The notes under the pieces were generated by a model. It made no database searches. It saw only the letters and a program-made list of their open reading frames with translations, and had not been told where the DNA came from. Below are positions 1 through 8,454 of a stretch of DNA of 64,000 nucleotides, piece by piece. This DNA comes from an uncultured Pseudomonadota bacterium (lineage in GTDB: Bacteria; Myxococcota_A; UBA796; SXON01): NCBI GenBank assembly GCA_903885375.1, contig CAISIK010000129.1, positions 1-64,000 of the forward strand, in the 5' to 3' direction. The translations under genes and the position numbers were made by a program. The first letter of the stretch is position 1. Each line of letters begins with the position of its first letter.

Positions 1-146
1 AGTCCGTGCCGATCGCGGAGGTTCACGAAGACCACGCCGCCCATGTCGCGGGCGTTGTGGGCCCACCCCTGGAGCACCACGCGCTGGCCCACGTGGTCGG
101 GACGCAGCTCACCGCAGGTATGGGTACGACGAACGGAGTGCAGCAA
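1..146 (-). CDS. aspS: Aspartyl-tRNA synthetase, N-terminal fragment (continues beyond window start)
   Basis: Only the first ~48 codons lie in the window. The minus-strand frame reads [16 protein letters not shown], then a segment with [11 protein letters not shown] and [10 protein letters not shown]. This is the conserved start of the OB-fold anticodon-binding domain of bacterial AspRS, which charges tRNA-Asp (or tRNA-Asp and tRNA-Asn) in the cytoplasm. An in-frame stop lies a few codons upstream, and no ATG or GTG occurs before the conserved block. I therefore place the start at a TTG (144-146) preceded by a GAGG ribosome-binding site. The gene follows the large repeat lipoprotein on the same strand with a gap of under 50 bases. 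Family assignment is firm. Exact start is inferred. Confidence 0.8.
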   Translation of the reverse strand, partial: MLHSVRRTHTCGELRPDHVGQRVVLQGWAHNARDMGGVVFVNLRDRHG

Positions 147-192
147 GGTTCACCTCGGAGGCGCGCGAGCTAACCCGCCCGAGGCCCCCTGC

Positions 193-3100
193 TCAGTACG
201 CTTCGAGGTTGTCGTAGCCCGAACGGCACCCCGGATCTTCGGCGTCAGTGAAGCCGTCGGTGTCGTTGTCGACCACGTCGTTGCACTGGTACAGTCCCGA
301 GTACCCGGACTTGTCGGTGGCGCAGTCCACGATGGTCTTCTCGGTGTCGGACACCGGGGAAGCACAGTCCGGGTCGAGGAGATCGGCCCAGCCATCGCAG
401 TCGCTGTCCACCCCGTCGTTGCAGGACGTGGCGGGATCGACCTCGTCGGCGTCGCCGCCGTCGGTGCAGCCCCAGTCCTCGGCGTCCACGAGGCCATCGC
501 CATCGTCGTCGAGCCCGTTGTTGCAGGCGGTCGCGCCGAGGCCATCGTCCTCGAAGACGTCGGTGGCGCTGGTGCAGACGGGGTCTTCGAGATCGCTCCA
601 GCCGTCGCCGTCGTCGTCGAGTCCGTTTTCGCACTCGGGGGTGTGGGCTTCGTCGGCGTCGAGCGCGCTGGAGCAGCCGGGGTCGCCCGCGTCGATGAGG
701 CCGTCGCCATCGGCGTCGGCGCTGTCGTTGCACACGAAGCCGCTGTCGTAGCCCGACTCCACGCCGAGCCAGGCGCAGTCCGGGTCGTCGCGGTCCACCC
801 AGCCGTCCCCATCGTCGTCCGCGCCGTCTACGCAGCTCGAGCCGCCGGCCGCCGGGGAGAGCTCGGCGTTGTCGAGCCCATCGAGGCAGTCGGCGTCGGC
901 GGCGTCCAGGCTGCCATCGCCGTCGTTGTCCAGGCCGTCGTTGCACTCGGCAGGACCCACGGCGCCACGCTCGGCGGTGGCGGCCACGCAGTCGGGGTCG
1001 TCGGCGTCGAGCCAGCCGTCGAGGTCGTTGTCGAGGGTGTCCTCGCAGGTGGCGGCCACGTCGGTCTCGACATCGTCGCCGCCTTCGGCACAGCCGGGGT
1101 CGTCGGCGTCGACCAGACCGTCACCATCATCGTCGAGGCCGTTGTTGCAGCCCACGCCGGAGTAGCCGGCTGCATCGCAGTCGACGTCGAGCGCGTCGGT
1201 CCAGCCATCACCATCCTCGTCGGCGCCGTCGGCGCAGTCGGAGGAGAGCGTCTCCTCGCTGTTGCCGAGACCCGTGGCACAGTCGAGATCGGCAGCATCC
1301 GCGACGCCGTCGGCATCATCGTCGAGGCCGTTGCTGCACGCGGAGGCGGCGTAACCATCGCCCTCGCTGTAGCCGAGGGCGCAATCGGCATCGTCGTCGT
1401 CGACCCAGCCATCGCCGTCGCCATCGAGGCCGTCGGCGCAGGTGGCGTCGACCGCGACCTCTGCGGGGTCCTGGGCGTCGAGGCAGTCGGCGTCGGCGGC
1501 ATCGGCCGCACCATCGCCGTCGTCGTCCACGCCGTCGTTGCAGTCCAGGCCGGAGAAGCCGATCTCCTCGCCATCCACCACGCAGTCGGGGTCGTCGGCG
1601 TCGGCCCAGCCATCGCCATCGTCGTCGCGGCCGTTGTCGCAGTCGTCGGGGGTGGCGGCTTCGTCGTCGTCCCAACCGACGGCGCACTCGGGGTCGTCGG
1701 CGTCGGAGAGCCCGTCGCCATCGTCGTCGAGGCCGTTGTCGCAGGCGCGCGTGCCCCCGCCGGCCTCGTCGCCCGCGCCGGCACAGTCGACGTCGTCGGT
1801 GTCGGTCCACCCATCGAGGTCGTCGTCCGTCCCGTTGGCGCAGTCGTCGGCCGAGGCATCCTCCACGTCGTCGGAGGCGGCCTCGCAGCCGCTGTCGGCG
1901 CTGTCGATCTGCCGGTTGCCGTCGTTGTCGAGGCCGTCGTTGCACTCGCTCCGGCCGAAGCCGAGCTCGTCGTCCAGCGCGTCGCAGTCGGGGTCGTCGG
2001 CGTCGACCCAGCCGTCGGCATCGCTGTCCACGCCGTCGTAGCAGCTCCCGGTGGGGTCGGTCTCGTCGGAGTCACCCGCGCGGGAGCAGCCGGGGTCGTC
2101 CGCGTCGGTGGCGCCGTCGGCGTCGTCGTCGACCCCGTCGTTGCACACGCTCGTGCCGAAGCCCGACTCGACGCTTCCTGCATCGCAGTCCGGATCGGCG
2201 GCGTCCGTCCACCCGTCGCCATCCCCATCGCTGCCGTCGGTGCAGTCGCTCAGCGCGCTGTCTTCGAGGCGGTCAAAGCCGTCGGTGCAGTCGGCGTCGT
2301 CGGCGTCGGCATCCCCATCGCCGTCGTTGTCCACGTCGTCGTTGCAGTCGGCGCTGCCGAAGCCCGCCTCGGTGGTGCCGCTGGCACAATCGGGATCGTC
2401 GGCATCACTCCAGCCATCGCCGTCGTTGTCGAGCGCGTCGGAGCAGCCGGTGATCGGGTCGACCTCGCTGGAGTCGCTGCCGCTCGAGCAGCCGGGATCG
2501 AGGCTGTCGGCGAGGCCATCGCTGTCGTCGTCGGTGCCGTTGTTGCAGGCGTAGGCGCTCGAGGCCGGCGACTCGGAGGAGCCGGTGCTGGAGCCGCACG
2601 CCGGGTCGTCGGTGTCGGACCAGCCATCGCCGTCGTTGTCGAGGCCATCCGCGCACGCGTAGGACTCCTCGTAGTCATCGCCGGCGCTCTGGCAGTCGGG
2701 GTCGGCGGCATCCACGAGGCCGTCGGCCGTGCTCTCGTTGTCGAGGCCGTCATTGCACTCGGTCAGGCCGAAGCCCGCTTCGCTCGAGCCCGACACGCAG
2801 TCCGGGTCGGCGCCGTCGATCCACCCGTCACCATCGTCGTCGGCGCCATCCTCGCAGGAGGCGGCCTCGGCCGCCGTGGAGGCGGTGAGGCAGCGGCTGT
2901 CCGCGCTGTCGATGCTGAAGTCACCGTCGTTGTCGAGGCCGTCGTTGCAGTCCGTCGCCCCGAGGCCCAGCTCCGCCGTGCCGCCCGCGCAGTCGGGGTC
3001 GTCAGCGTCGGTCCAGCCATCACCATCCTCGTCGAGGCTGTCGTGGCAGCCGTCGGTCTCGGTGGTGCCCTCGGCGCTGGAGCAGGCGGTGTCGGCCGCG

Positions 3101-4440
3101 TCCTTCCGGCCATCGCCGTCGTTGTCGACGTTGTCGTTGCACTCGGTGGTCCCGAAGCTCCGCTCGGTGCCAAGACGGGCGCAGTCGGGATCGCCCCCAT
3201 CGCTCCAGCCATCGCCGTCGTTGTCGTAGCCGTCGTCGCAGTCGCCCGCTTCGCTGGCATCCCAGGCGTTCACGCAGCCATCGTCGAACGAGTCGGCGAG
3301 CCCGTCGCCATCGTCGTCCACGCCGTTGCTGCAGTCCCCTTCGTTGTCGAGGCCGCCCTCCGAGTCGTCCGTCACGGCCGAGCAGCCCGGGTCGGCGAGG
3401 TCGGTCCAGCCGTCCCCATCGTCGTCCGAGCCGTTCGCGCACAGGTTCAGCTCGGAGTCGTCGGTGGCCGAGGCGCAGGCGCTGTCGTCCTTGTCGGTGC
3501 GGCCGTCGAGGTCGTCGTCGACCCCGTTGTTGCACAGGAAGTCGCCGTACCCCAGCTCGTCGCTGCCGGTGAGGCAGTCCGGGTCGCGATCGTCGGCCCA
3601 GCCGTCGGCGTCGTTGTCCACGCCGTCTTCACACGGGGGGCTCGCCTCGTCGCCGTCGCGTGCGGAGGAGCAGTCCTCGTCGGCGGCGTCAATGTCGCCG
3701 TCGCCATCGTCGTCGGTGCCGTTGTTGCAGGCTGCCCCACCCACGCCCAGCTCGTAGCCGAGGTCCGCGCAGTCGGGGTCCTCGCTGTCCAACCAGCCGT
3801 CGGCGTCGTTGTCGACGCCATCCTCGCAGGGAGGGGCCTCGCTGTCGCCGTAAGCATCGGCACAGTAGTCGTCGGCGGCATCCACCGCGCCATCCTGATC
3901 GTTGTCGACGCCGTCGTTGCAGGCCGAGGGGCCCGTTCCCACCTCGGTGTTGCCGGCGGAGCAGTCGGGATCGGCCACATCGGCCCAGCCATCCCCATCG
4001 TTGTCGGCGCCGTCGTTGCACCCATGCAGCGGCGTTTCGAGCGGGGCGAACGCGATCTCGATCTGCACCACCTCATCGGGGGTGAACGAAAACGGGCCGA
4101 AGGTGTCGGAGCTGACGGTCTGCACGTCGTCGCGCCAGCCCGCGCCACTGAGCTGGAAGGGGCTCGTGTTGCTGCCGGGCTGAAGCTCGACGAGGGCGAA
4201 CTCGCCGTCCTGGATCGGCACGTTCACGCGGCATTCGGTGGCCGCATCGTCGAGCACCCAGTCGCCGAGGCAGTCATCCTCGCCCTCGTAGGGGGATTCG
4301 GGGTCGACGAAGAGCGCGAAGGTGTCGGCCGCCGACAACGCCGATTCGCCAGTGACCTTCACGACGATCGCCGTGCGACCATCGGAAGCGCCATCACAGG
4401 CCACGAGCGCGGCGAAGAGCAGGAAGGAAGAGCGAATCAT
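193..4440 (-). CDS. Giant Asp-rich repeat lipoprotein (38 DNDGDGW-type units)
   Basis: The 1415-residue product starts with a lipoprotein signal peptide (MIRSSFLLFAALVAC, lipobox Cys15). A unique N-terminal domain follows (about residues 16-140) with a Cys57/Cys70 pair that could form a disulfide. From residue 141 to the C-terminus I count 38 tandem units of about 31-36 residues. Each carries the pattern C-N/E-D-G-x-D-N-D-G-D-G, then D-x-x-D-P-D-C. Two cysteines bracket an Asp/Asn loop resembling thrombospondin type-3 or EF-hand-like calcium loops. Units with DGW and units without Trp alternate strictly, giving 19 dyads. I infer an outer-membrane-anchored, calcium-stiffened surface fibre. Function is unknown. 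The ATG overlaps the stop of the upstream PEGA gene (ATGA), so the two are probably co-transcribed. Confidence 0.8.
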   Translation of the reverse strand: MIRSSFLLFAALVACDGASDGRTAIVVKVTGESALSAADTFALFVDPESPYEGEDDCLGDWVLDDAATECRVNVPIQDGEFALVELQPGSNTSPFQLSGAGWRDDVQTVSSDTFGPFSFTPDEVVQIEIAFAPLETPLHGCNDGADNDGDGWADVADPDCSAGNTEVGTGPSACNDGVDNDQDGAVDAADDYCADAYGDSEAPPCEDGVDNDADGWLDSEDPDCADLGYELGVGGAACNNGTDDDGDGDIDAADEDCSSARDGDEASPPCEDGVDNDADGWADDRDPDCLTGSDELGYGDFLCNNGVDDDLDGRTDKDDSACASATDDSELNLCANGSDDDGDGWTDLADPGCSAVTDDSEGGLDNEGDCSNGVDDDGDGLADSFDDGCVNAWDASEAGDCDDGYDNDGDGWSDGGDPDCARLGTERSFGTTECNDNVDNDGDGRKDAADTACSSAEGTTETDGCHDSLDEDGDGWTDADDPDCAGGTAELGLGATDCNDGLDNDGDFSIDSADSRCLTASTAAEAASCEDGADDDGDGWIDGADPDCVSGSSEAGFGLTECNDGLDNESTADGLVDAADPDCQSAGDDYEESYACADGLDNDGDGWSDTDDPACGSSTGSSESPASSAYACNNGTDDDSDGLADSLDPGCSSGSDSSEVDPITGCSDALDNDGDGWSDADDPDCASGTTEAGFGSADCNDDVDNDGDGDADADDADCTDGFDRLEDSALSDCTDGSDGDGDGWTDAADPDCDAGSVESGFGTSVCNDGVDDDADGATDADDPGCSRAGDSDETDPTGSCYDGVDSDADGWVDADDPDCDALDDELGFGRSECNDGLDNDGNRQIDSADSGCEAASDDVEDASADDCANGTDDDLDGWTDTDDVDCAGAGDEAGGGTRACDNGLDDDGDGLSDADDPECAVGWDDDEAATPDDCDNGRDDDGDGWADADDPDCVVDGEEIGFSGLDCNDGVDDDGDGAADAADADCLDAQDPAEVAVDATCADGLDGDGDGWVDDDDADCALGYSEGDGYAASACSNGLDDDADGVADAADLDCATGLGNSEETLSSDCADGADEDGDGWTDALDVDCDAAGYSGVGCNNGLDDDGDGLVDADDPGCAEGGDDVETDVAATCEDTLDNDLDGWLDADDPDCVAATAERGAVGPAECNDGLDNDGDGSLDAADADCLDGLDNAELSPAAGGSSCVDGADDDGDGWVDRDDPDCAWLGVESGYDSGFVCNDSADADGDGLIDAGDPGCSSALDADEAHTPECENGLDDDGDGWSDLEDPVCTSATDVFEDDGLGATACNNGLDDDGDGLVDAEDWGCTDGGDADEVDPATSCNDGVDSDCDGWADLLDPDCASPVSDTEKTIVDCATDKSGYSGLYQCNDVVDNDTDGFTDAEDPGCRSGYDNLEAY
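196..4020 (-). repeat. Coding tandem repeat: 19 dyads of about 200 bp
   Basis: This stretch encodes the 38 Asp-rich units of the lipoprotein. At DNA level it is a degenerate tandem array with a dyad period of about 195-210 bp, rich in GTCGTCG/CCATCGCC on the plus strand. Bias in the repeat codons keeps the opposite strand free of stops over more than 4.6 kb. Units differ considerably at nucleotide level, so this is an old array and not a recent expansion. Confidence 0.8.
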
Positions 4441-5480
4441 GGGAGGGTGACCACCACGTCGCCTTCAGGCGCCGGCTCGGGTTGGTTCGCGGCCACGACG
4501 ACGGCGGCGGTGGTGGCGACCGCAGCGGTGCCCCCGCCGATGGCCGCCCAGAAGGCCCATTGCTGGGTGATCGGCTTCTGCTCGACCACGGTGCTTCCCG
4601 AGAGGCGCACCGTGAGCGTGCCTTCGGAGGGGACGGTGAACTTGCCGGTGGCCTGCTTGCCGTCGGTGACCACGGTGACGTCGAGCCGCCCCTTCGCCAC
4701 GGCGGGGATGCGGAGCGGGCCCTGACCCACCTCCACACCGTTGAAGAGGACGCTGGCGTCGGCCGGCGCCCCGTTCACCACGACCTCGGCGCCCGCCTTG
4801 GTGAGGGTGACATCCACCGCGCCGCGCCCGCCCTTCGACGTGTCGAGCTGGCGGTACACCGTGGCGTAGCCGGGCATCGACACCTGCACGCCGTGGGTGC
4901 CGCGGGCCACGCCCTTCTGGCGCGCGGGGGTCACGCCCACATCGGCGCCGTCGAGTCGGACCTGCGCACCGGCGGGGTTCGTGACGACGGCCACGACACC
5001 TTCGCTCGACTCGAGCTTCAGGGCGACGACGTAGTTTCGACCCTTCACCAGCGGCATCGTGGCCTCGGCCTCCTCGAAGCCCGGGGCGGCGGCCTTGTAC
5101 GCGAGCGCAGAGGCGGACGGTGAAGGGATGCGGACGGGGACACCGTAGACCTGGCCACCGATCGAGACCGTGGCCCCCGGCGGACCGCTGAACTCGATCG
5201 AGCCGGGCCCGGCCGTGAGCACGGCCGAAACGTCGAGCGTCTTGTCGGCCTGCACCTCGATCCGGCGCACGTAGGGCTCGAAGTTGTCGGCCACCACGCG
5301 CAGGGTGTGGGGACCGGCGGGGATGTACTTCGTGAGCGGTGTGGTGCCGAGGAGCGCATCGTCCACATACACCTCCGCCCCCGGTGTGGTGCTGCTGAGG
5401 CGCAGCACCCCGGTGGAGTCGGCCGCGAACGCGGAAGGGAGCAGCCCAAGCACGAGGACGCCCAGCGAGACAGTCGGCAT
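4437..5480 (-). CDS. PEGA-domain exported protein
   Basis: The 347-residue product begins with a signal peptide (MPTVSLGVLVLGLLPSAFA|AD). Several PEGA-type beta modules follow. The first is clearest (STTPGAEVYVDDALLGTTPL, then the IPAGPHTLRV and GYEPY-like NFEPYVRRIEV strands). Further copies lie near residues 90-150, 165-220 and 230-290 (for example NPAGAQVRLDGADVGVTP). A Gly/Ala/Val-rich hydrophobic segment near residue 310-330 is a probable C-terminal membrane anchor, ending in a short Pro/Glu/Val tail. PEGA domains are extracytoplasmic beta modules common in S-layer-like and envelope proteins of myxobacteria. The exact role is unknown. I chose the ATG at 5478-5480 because everything upstream in frame lacks family character. 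The stop overlaps the start of the repeat lipoprotein gene by 4 bases. Confidence 0.8.
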   Translation of the reverse strand: MPTVSLGVLVLGLLPSAFAADSTGVLRLSSTTPGAEVYVDDALLGTTPLTKYIPAGPHTLRVVADNFEPYVRRIEVQADKTLDVSAVLTAGPGSIEFSGPPGATVSIGGQVYGVPVRIPSPSASALAYKAAAPGFEEAEATMPLVKGRNYVVALKLESSEGVVAVVTNPAGAQVRLDGADVGVTPARQKGVARGTHGVQVSMPGYATVYRQLDTSKGGRGAVDVTLTKAGAEVVVNGAPADASVLFNGVEVGQGPLRIPAVAKGRLDVTVVTDGKQATGKFTVPSEGTLTVRLSGSTVVEQKPITQQWAFWAAIGGGTAAVATTAAVVVAANQPEPAPEGDVVVTLP

Positions 5481-5552
5481 GGCCCGAAAGGTAGCACGAC
5501 CGGGCGGCCGGGTGCATCGGTGCCGCCGGGTTCTACGCGCTACACTCGGCGG

Positions 5553-5927
5553 GTGGTTCGTGTCGTGTACGCGCTCGCCGCCGGCTTCACCATCGGGGCG
5601 GGCCTCCTGTCGCGCCAGCCGGGCCTCCCGGCCTGGGTGCACGCGTACGCCGGCGACGCGATGTATGCCGTGATGGTCGCGTGCCTGTTGCGCGTGCCCT
5701 GGCCGGCGCGGCGCGAAACACTCCCCGCCGCGCTCTCCGCCTGCTGGCTCGTGGAGCTCTCCCAGCTCTGGCACCCCGCCTGGCTCGACGCGATCCGGGC
5801 CACTCGCCTCGGGGCGCTGGTCCTCGGGCGGGGCTTTCTCGTGAGCGACCTCGTGGCCTACAGCGTGGGCGTGGGCCTCGTGGCGGTCGTCGAGCGGATC
5901 GTTCGGGCGCCCCGGGGCGGGCGGTAG
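5553..5927 (+). CDS. DUF2809 family membrane protein
   Basis: This small integral membrane protein (about 124 residues) starts at GTG, giving VVRVVYALAAGF. It has four predicted membrane helices: about residues 3-18, 30-48, 55-70 and 95-112. The conserved motifs WLVELSQLWHP, WLDAIRATRLG and LGRGFLVSDLVAY match the DUF2809 family, a VanZ-like small membrane protein family of unknown function. GTG at 5565 is an alternative start four codons in. The gene is divergent from the PEGA gene with about 70 bp between them. It runs straight into the heme lipoprotein gene: the stop TAG ends one base before that ATG. No ligand or partner is evident. Confidence 0.75.
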   Translation: MVRVVYALAAGFTIGAGLLSRQPGLPAWVHAYAGDAMYAVMVACLLRVPWPARRETLPAALSACWLVELSQLWHPAWLDAIRATRLGALVLGRGFLVSDLVAYSVGVGLVAVVERIVRAPRGGR

Positions 5928-5928
5928 C

Positions 5929-7050
5929 ATGCTCACGCTGCTGCTCGCGTGCGCCGTGCCCGAGGCGGACCCTCCCGCGCCACGCGCGGTGGCGCTCACC
6001 TGGTACCGAAGCGAGGAGGCCGAGTCGTGGGAGCTGGCGCTCGCCGGTCTGGACTGGGCGCTCTCGCAGGCCGGCGCCACGCCCCCGCTCGACGGCAGCG
6101 CGCTGGAGGTCCGGGAGCAGCGCGCCGACCGCGTGGCCTTCACGCTCCATCTCGACCGCCTCGACCTTCCCGGAGAAGCGGAGGCGCTGCTGGCCGAGGT
6201 CGGCGCGGAGCTCGACGCCGCGGAGGGCAGCGGAAACGACGATCTGGGTCGGTTCCTGCTGCGCTCCCTGCACGAACCGTGGCGCTACTACGCCCTCACC
6301 GGCGCCTGCCCCACGCTGGAGGAGTGGCGCGCCGGGAGGCCGCCCCTACCCCTGGAGTACGCGGTCACCACCTCCCTGCTCGTGCCCGAGGAGCGCCTGA
6401 TTCGCCTGCCCGCCGCCCAGGAGGGGCGCGACGACGTGGCCTTCGAGGCCGTGGAGGGTGCCGGCAGCCTGCTGGACGGGAGCTTCGCGCCCACCTCCTA
6501 CGAGACCGTCGACCTGATGCCCAACGGGCAGTTCCGGTACGCGGTCTACTCCCTCGCCGGCGAGCTCCTCCCCACCGGCGAGTCCGAGGAGACGGGGATG
6601 CCGGGCAAGTGTGCGTGGTGCCACGAAGCGAGCGTTCACGCCGGCACCGCGAACAACGCTTCGGCGCCCGGCTACCTCACCTACACCGAATGGATGCAGC
6701 ATCGGGAAGCCGCCCAGGCCGAAGTCGAGCGCCTCCGCGCCTCGCTCGACACGACCGTTCCTTACGCCACGCCCGCGGTTCACGGCGACGCGGAGCGCCT
6801 CGTGGAGGGCTTTCTCACGCCCGACACCGCCCGCGTGGCCAACGAGTGGGAGAGCTCCGAGGAGGCCGTCCTCGGGGTGCTCGGGCCGGGCACGGTGGAC
6901 GTGGACGAGTTCGGTTGGACCGGCCGGTACACCCGCGAGGAGGTGGACGCCGCCGCGCCTGACCCCGGGGCCCTGCCCACGCTGCAAAGCGCCCGCGATC
7001 TGCCGGATGGCGCCGGGTTGGCGCCTGCGCCCACCCCGATGTGTCGTTGA
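5929..7050 (+). CDS. Monoheme c-type lipoprotein of unknown function
   Basis: The 373-residue product has a very short lipoprotein signal (MLTLLLACAVPEA, lipobox LLAC). Its single CxxCH heme-binding motif, CAWCH, lies near residue 228 within GKCAWCHEASVHAG. The rest has no family I recognise. A TYxxVDLMPNGQFRYAVYSL stretch just before the heme looks like a beta-rich domain, and a helical Arg/Glu-rich stretch follows the heme. Export plus CxxCH implies covalent heme attachment in the periplasm. Lying one base downstream of a DUF2809 gene and upstream of a flavoprotein/polyferredoxin pair, it could be an electron-transfer or sensing partner. That link is inference from position only. It may be a diverged cytochrome of the kind annotated as hypothetical in myxobacteria. 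Confidence 0.7.
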   Translation: MLTLLLACAVPEADPPAPRAVALTWYRSEEAESWELALAGLDWALSQAGATPPLDGSALEVREQRADRVAFTLHLDRLDLPGEAEALLAEVGAELDAAEGSGNDDLGRFLLRSLHEPWRYYALTGACPTLEEWRAGRPPLPLEYAVTTSLLVPEERLIRLPAAQEGRDDVAFEAVEGAGSLLDGSFAPTSYETVDLMPNGQFRYAVYSLAGELLPTGESEETGMPGKCAWCHEASVHAGTANNASAPGYLTYTEWMQHREAAQAEVERLRASLDTTVPYATPAVHGDAERLVEGFLTPDTARVANEWESSEEAVLGVLGPGTVDVDEFGWTGRYTREEVDAAAPDPGALPTLQSARDLPDGAGLAPAPTPMCR

Positions 7051-7056
7051 CCCCGG

Positions 7057-7073
7057 CGCCGCGATGCGCGGCG
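7057..7073 (+). terminator. Hairpin after the heme lipoprotein gene
   Basis: A perfect 7-bp inverted repeat (CGCCGCG-ATG-CGCGGCG) begins 6 bases after the stop codon at 7050. It is GC-only with a 3-base loop, and no T-run follows on the plus strand. It could attenuate transcription between the lipoprotein and the flavoprotein/polyferredoxin pair. In DNA this GC-rich a chance hairpin is possible. Confidence 0.35.
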
Positions 7074-7161
7074 ACCCGGCCGCACCCCTGCGGTGTGGAC
7101 TCGCGCATCGCCCCGACCCGGCCCGAAACCTCGACACCGGGCCGGCATCCTTGAGGCGACC

Positions 7162-8454
7162 ATGCACCACGTGATCATCGGGAACTCCATCGCGGGCGTT
7201 GAAGCTGCGCTCACCATTCGAAAGCGCGACGAGCGCGCGCGCATCACGGTGATCTCCAGCGAATCCGCCCACCCCTTCGCCCGTACGGCGATGATGTACG
7301 TCTTCTGCGGGCAGTTGCGGCAACAGGACACGGAGTTCGTGGAGCGCGGCACCTGGGAGCGCCTGCGGGTCAGCGCGGTGCACGACCGGGTGGTCCGTGT
7401 CGATGCGAGCGGGCATCGGGTCTTCCTCGAGGCCGGCGACCCCATCCAGTACGACCGGCTCCTGCTCGCCGTCGGAAGCGTGGCGCGGCGCCTGCCGTAC
7501 CTCGCGGCCTACGAGGGCGAGGGTGTGCACCACTACGTGACCCTCGGCGACCACGAGCGGCTCGACCGGGCCGCCCGATCGGGCATGCGGGTGGCCGTGA
7601 TCGGGGGGGGCCTCATCGGCGTGGAAGCCGCCGAGGTGCTCCACCTGCGTGGGCTGCGCACCCACTGGCTCGTCCGCGAAGCCTGGACCTGGCCGGTGGC
7701 GCTTGACCGCGGGGAGGCCGCCATGGTGGAGGCGCACGTCGCGCACCACGGGGTAGACGTTCGCACCGGCTTCCCGGTTGAAGGATTCGAGCGCAAGGGC
7801 GGCGCCGTCGCCCTCTCCTCGGGCAGCGAGTGGCTCGAGGTGGACCTGGTGGTGGGCGCGATCGGCGTTGTTCCGAACACGGCTTTCCTGGCGTCGAGCG
7901 GCGTGGAGCTCGGGAAGGAGGGCAGCGTCCAGACGCGCGACAACCTCGCGAGCGTGAGCGCGCCCGACGTGTTCGCCGCGGGCGACTGCGCCTGCGTGAC
8001 CTGGGCCGATGGGAGCCGGCGACCGGAGACGCTCTGGTATACCGGGCGCGACCAGGGGCGCGCCGCCGGGGCGGCCATGCTGGGCGACGAGGTGCGCTAC
8101 CGGCGGGGAACCTGGACCAATTCCGCCAAGTTCTTCGATCTCGAGTACACCACCGCCGGGTATGTGCCCATCGCCGAAGCCACGCGCCGCGCCCCCACTC
8201 CCGGCCGCTGGCAGACGTGGTTCCAGCGCCTTCCCGACGAGCCCGCCACCCTGCGCATCGTGGTCAAGGACGAGCGCGTGGTGGGCTTCAACGCGCTGGG
8301 ACGCCGGTGGAGCACCGACGTTTGGTTGCGGTGGATCCAGGAACGCCGCGCCCTGCCCTGGGTGCTCGAACACCTCCGGGAGTCCACCTTCGACGAGGAG
8401 TTCACCCCGCGCTTCCCCGTTCTCCCCACCGCCACGCTCGAAGAGGGTGCCTGA
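7162..8454 (+). CDS. FAD/NAD(P)-dependent oxidoreductase (nitrite reductase/rubredoxin reductase-like)
   Basis: This is a 430-residue pyridine nucleotide-disulfide-type flavoprotein. The FAD-binding motif is at the N-terminus (VIIGNSIAGVEAA), the NAD(P) Rossmann motif is mid-protein (VAVIGGGLIGVEAAE), and the second FAD motif is near residue 275 (DVFAAGDCA). No CxxC redox disulfide is visible, so it resembles NirB-N-terminal or ferredoxin/rubredoxin reductase types and not thioredoxin reductases. It probably moves electrons between NAD(P)H and an iron-sulfur or heme partner. Its stop overlaps the ATG of the adjacent membrane polyferredoxin (TGATG), making that protein the likely partner. The start at 7162 has a GAGG site 7 bases upstream and puts the FAD motif at residue 7. 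Confidence 0.85.
   Translation: MHHVIIGNSIAGVEAALTIRKRDERARITVISSESAHPFARTAMMYVFCGQLRQQDTEFVERGTWERLRVSAVHDRVVRVDASGHRVFLEAGDPIQYDRLLLAVGSVARRLPYLAAYEGEGVHHYVTLGDHERLDRAARSGMRVAVIGGGLIGVEAAEVLHLRGLRTHWLVREAWTWPVALDRGEAAMVEAHVAHHGVDVRTGFPVEGFERKGGAVALSSGSEWLEVDLVVGAIGVVPNTAFLASSGVELGKEGSVQTRDNLASVSAPDVFAAGDCACVTWADGSRRPETLWYTGRDQGRAAGAAMLGDEVRYRRGTWTNSAKFFDLEYTTAGYVPIAEATRRAPTPGRWQTWFQRLPDEPATLRIVVKDERVVGFNALGRRWSTDVWLRWIQERRALPWVLEHLRESTFDEEFTPRFPVLPTATLEEGA

Noticed and set aside
43-4725. A 1560-codon open frame on the plus strand opposite the repeat lipoprotein
   Set aside because: It is an antisense shadow. The Asp-codon repeats keep the opposite strand free of stops, and the product is a monotonous Val/Ala/Gly repeat with no family character. 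The minus-strand protein has a signal peptide and conserved units.
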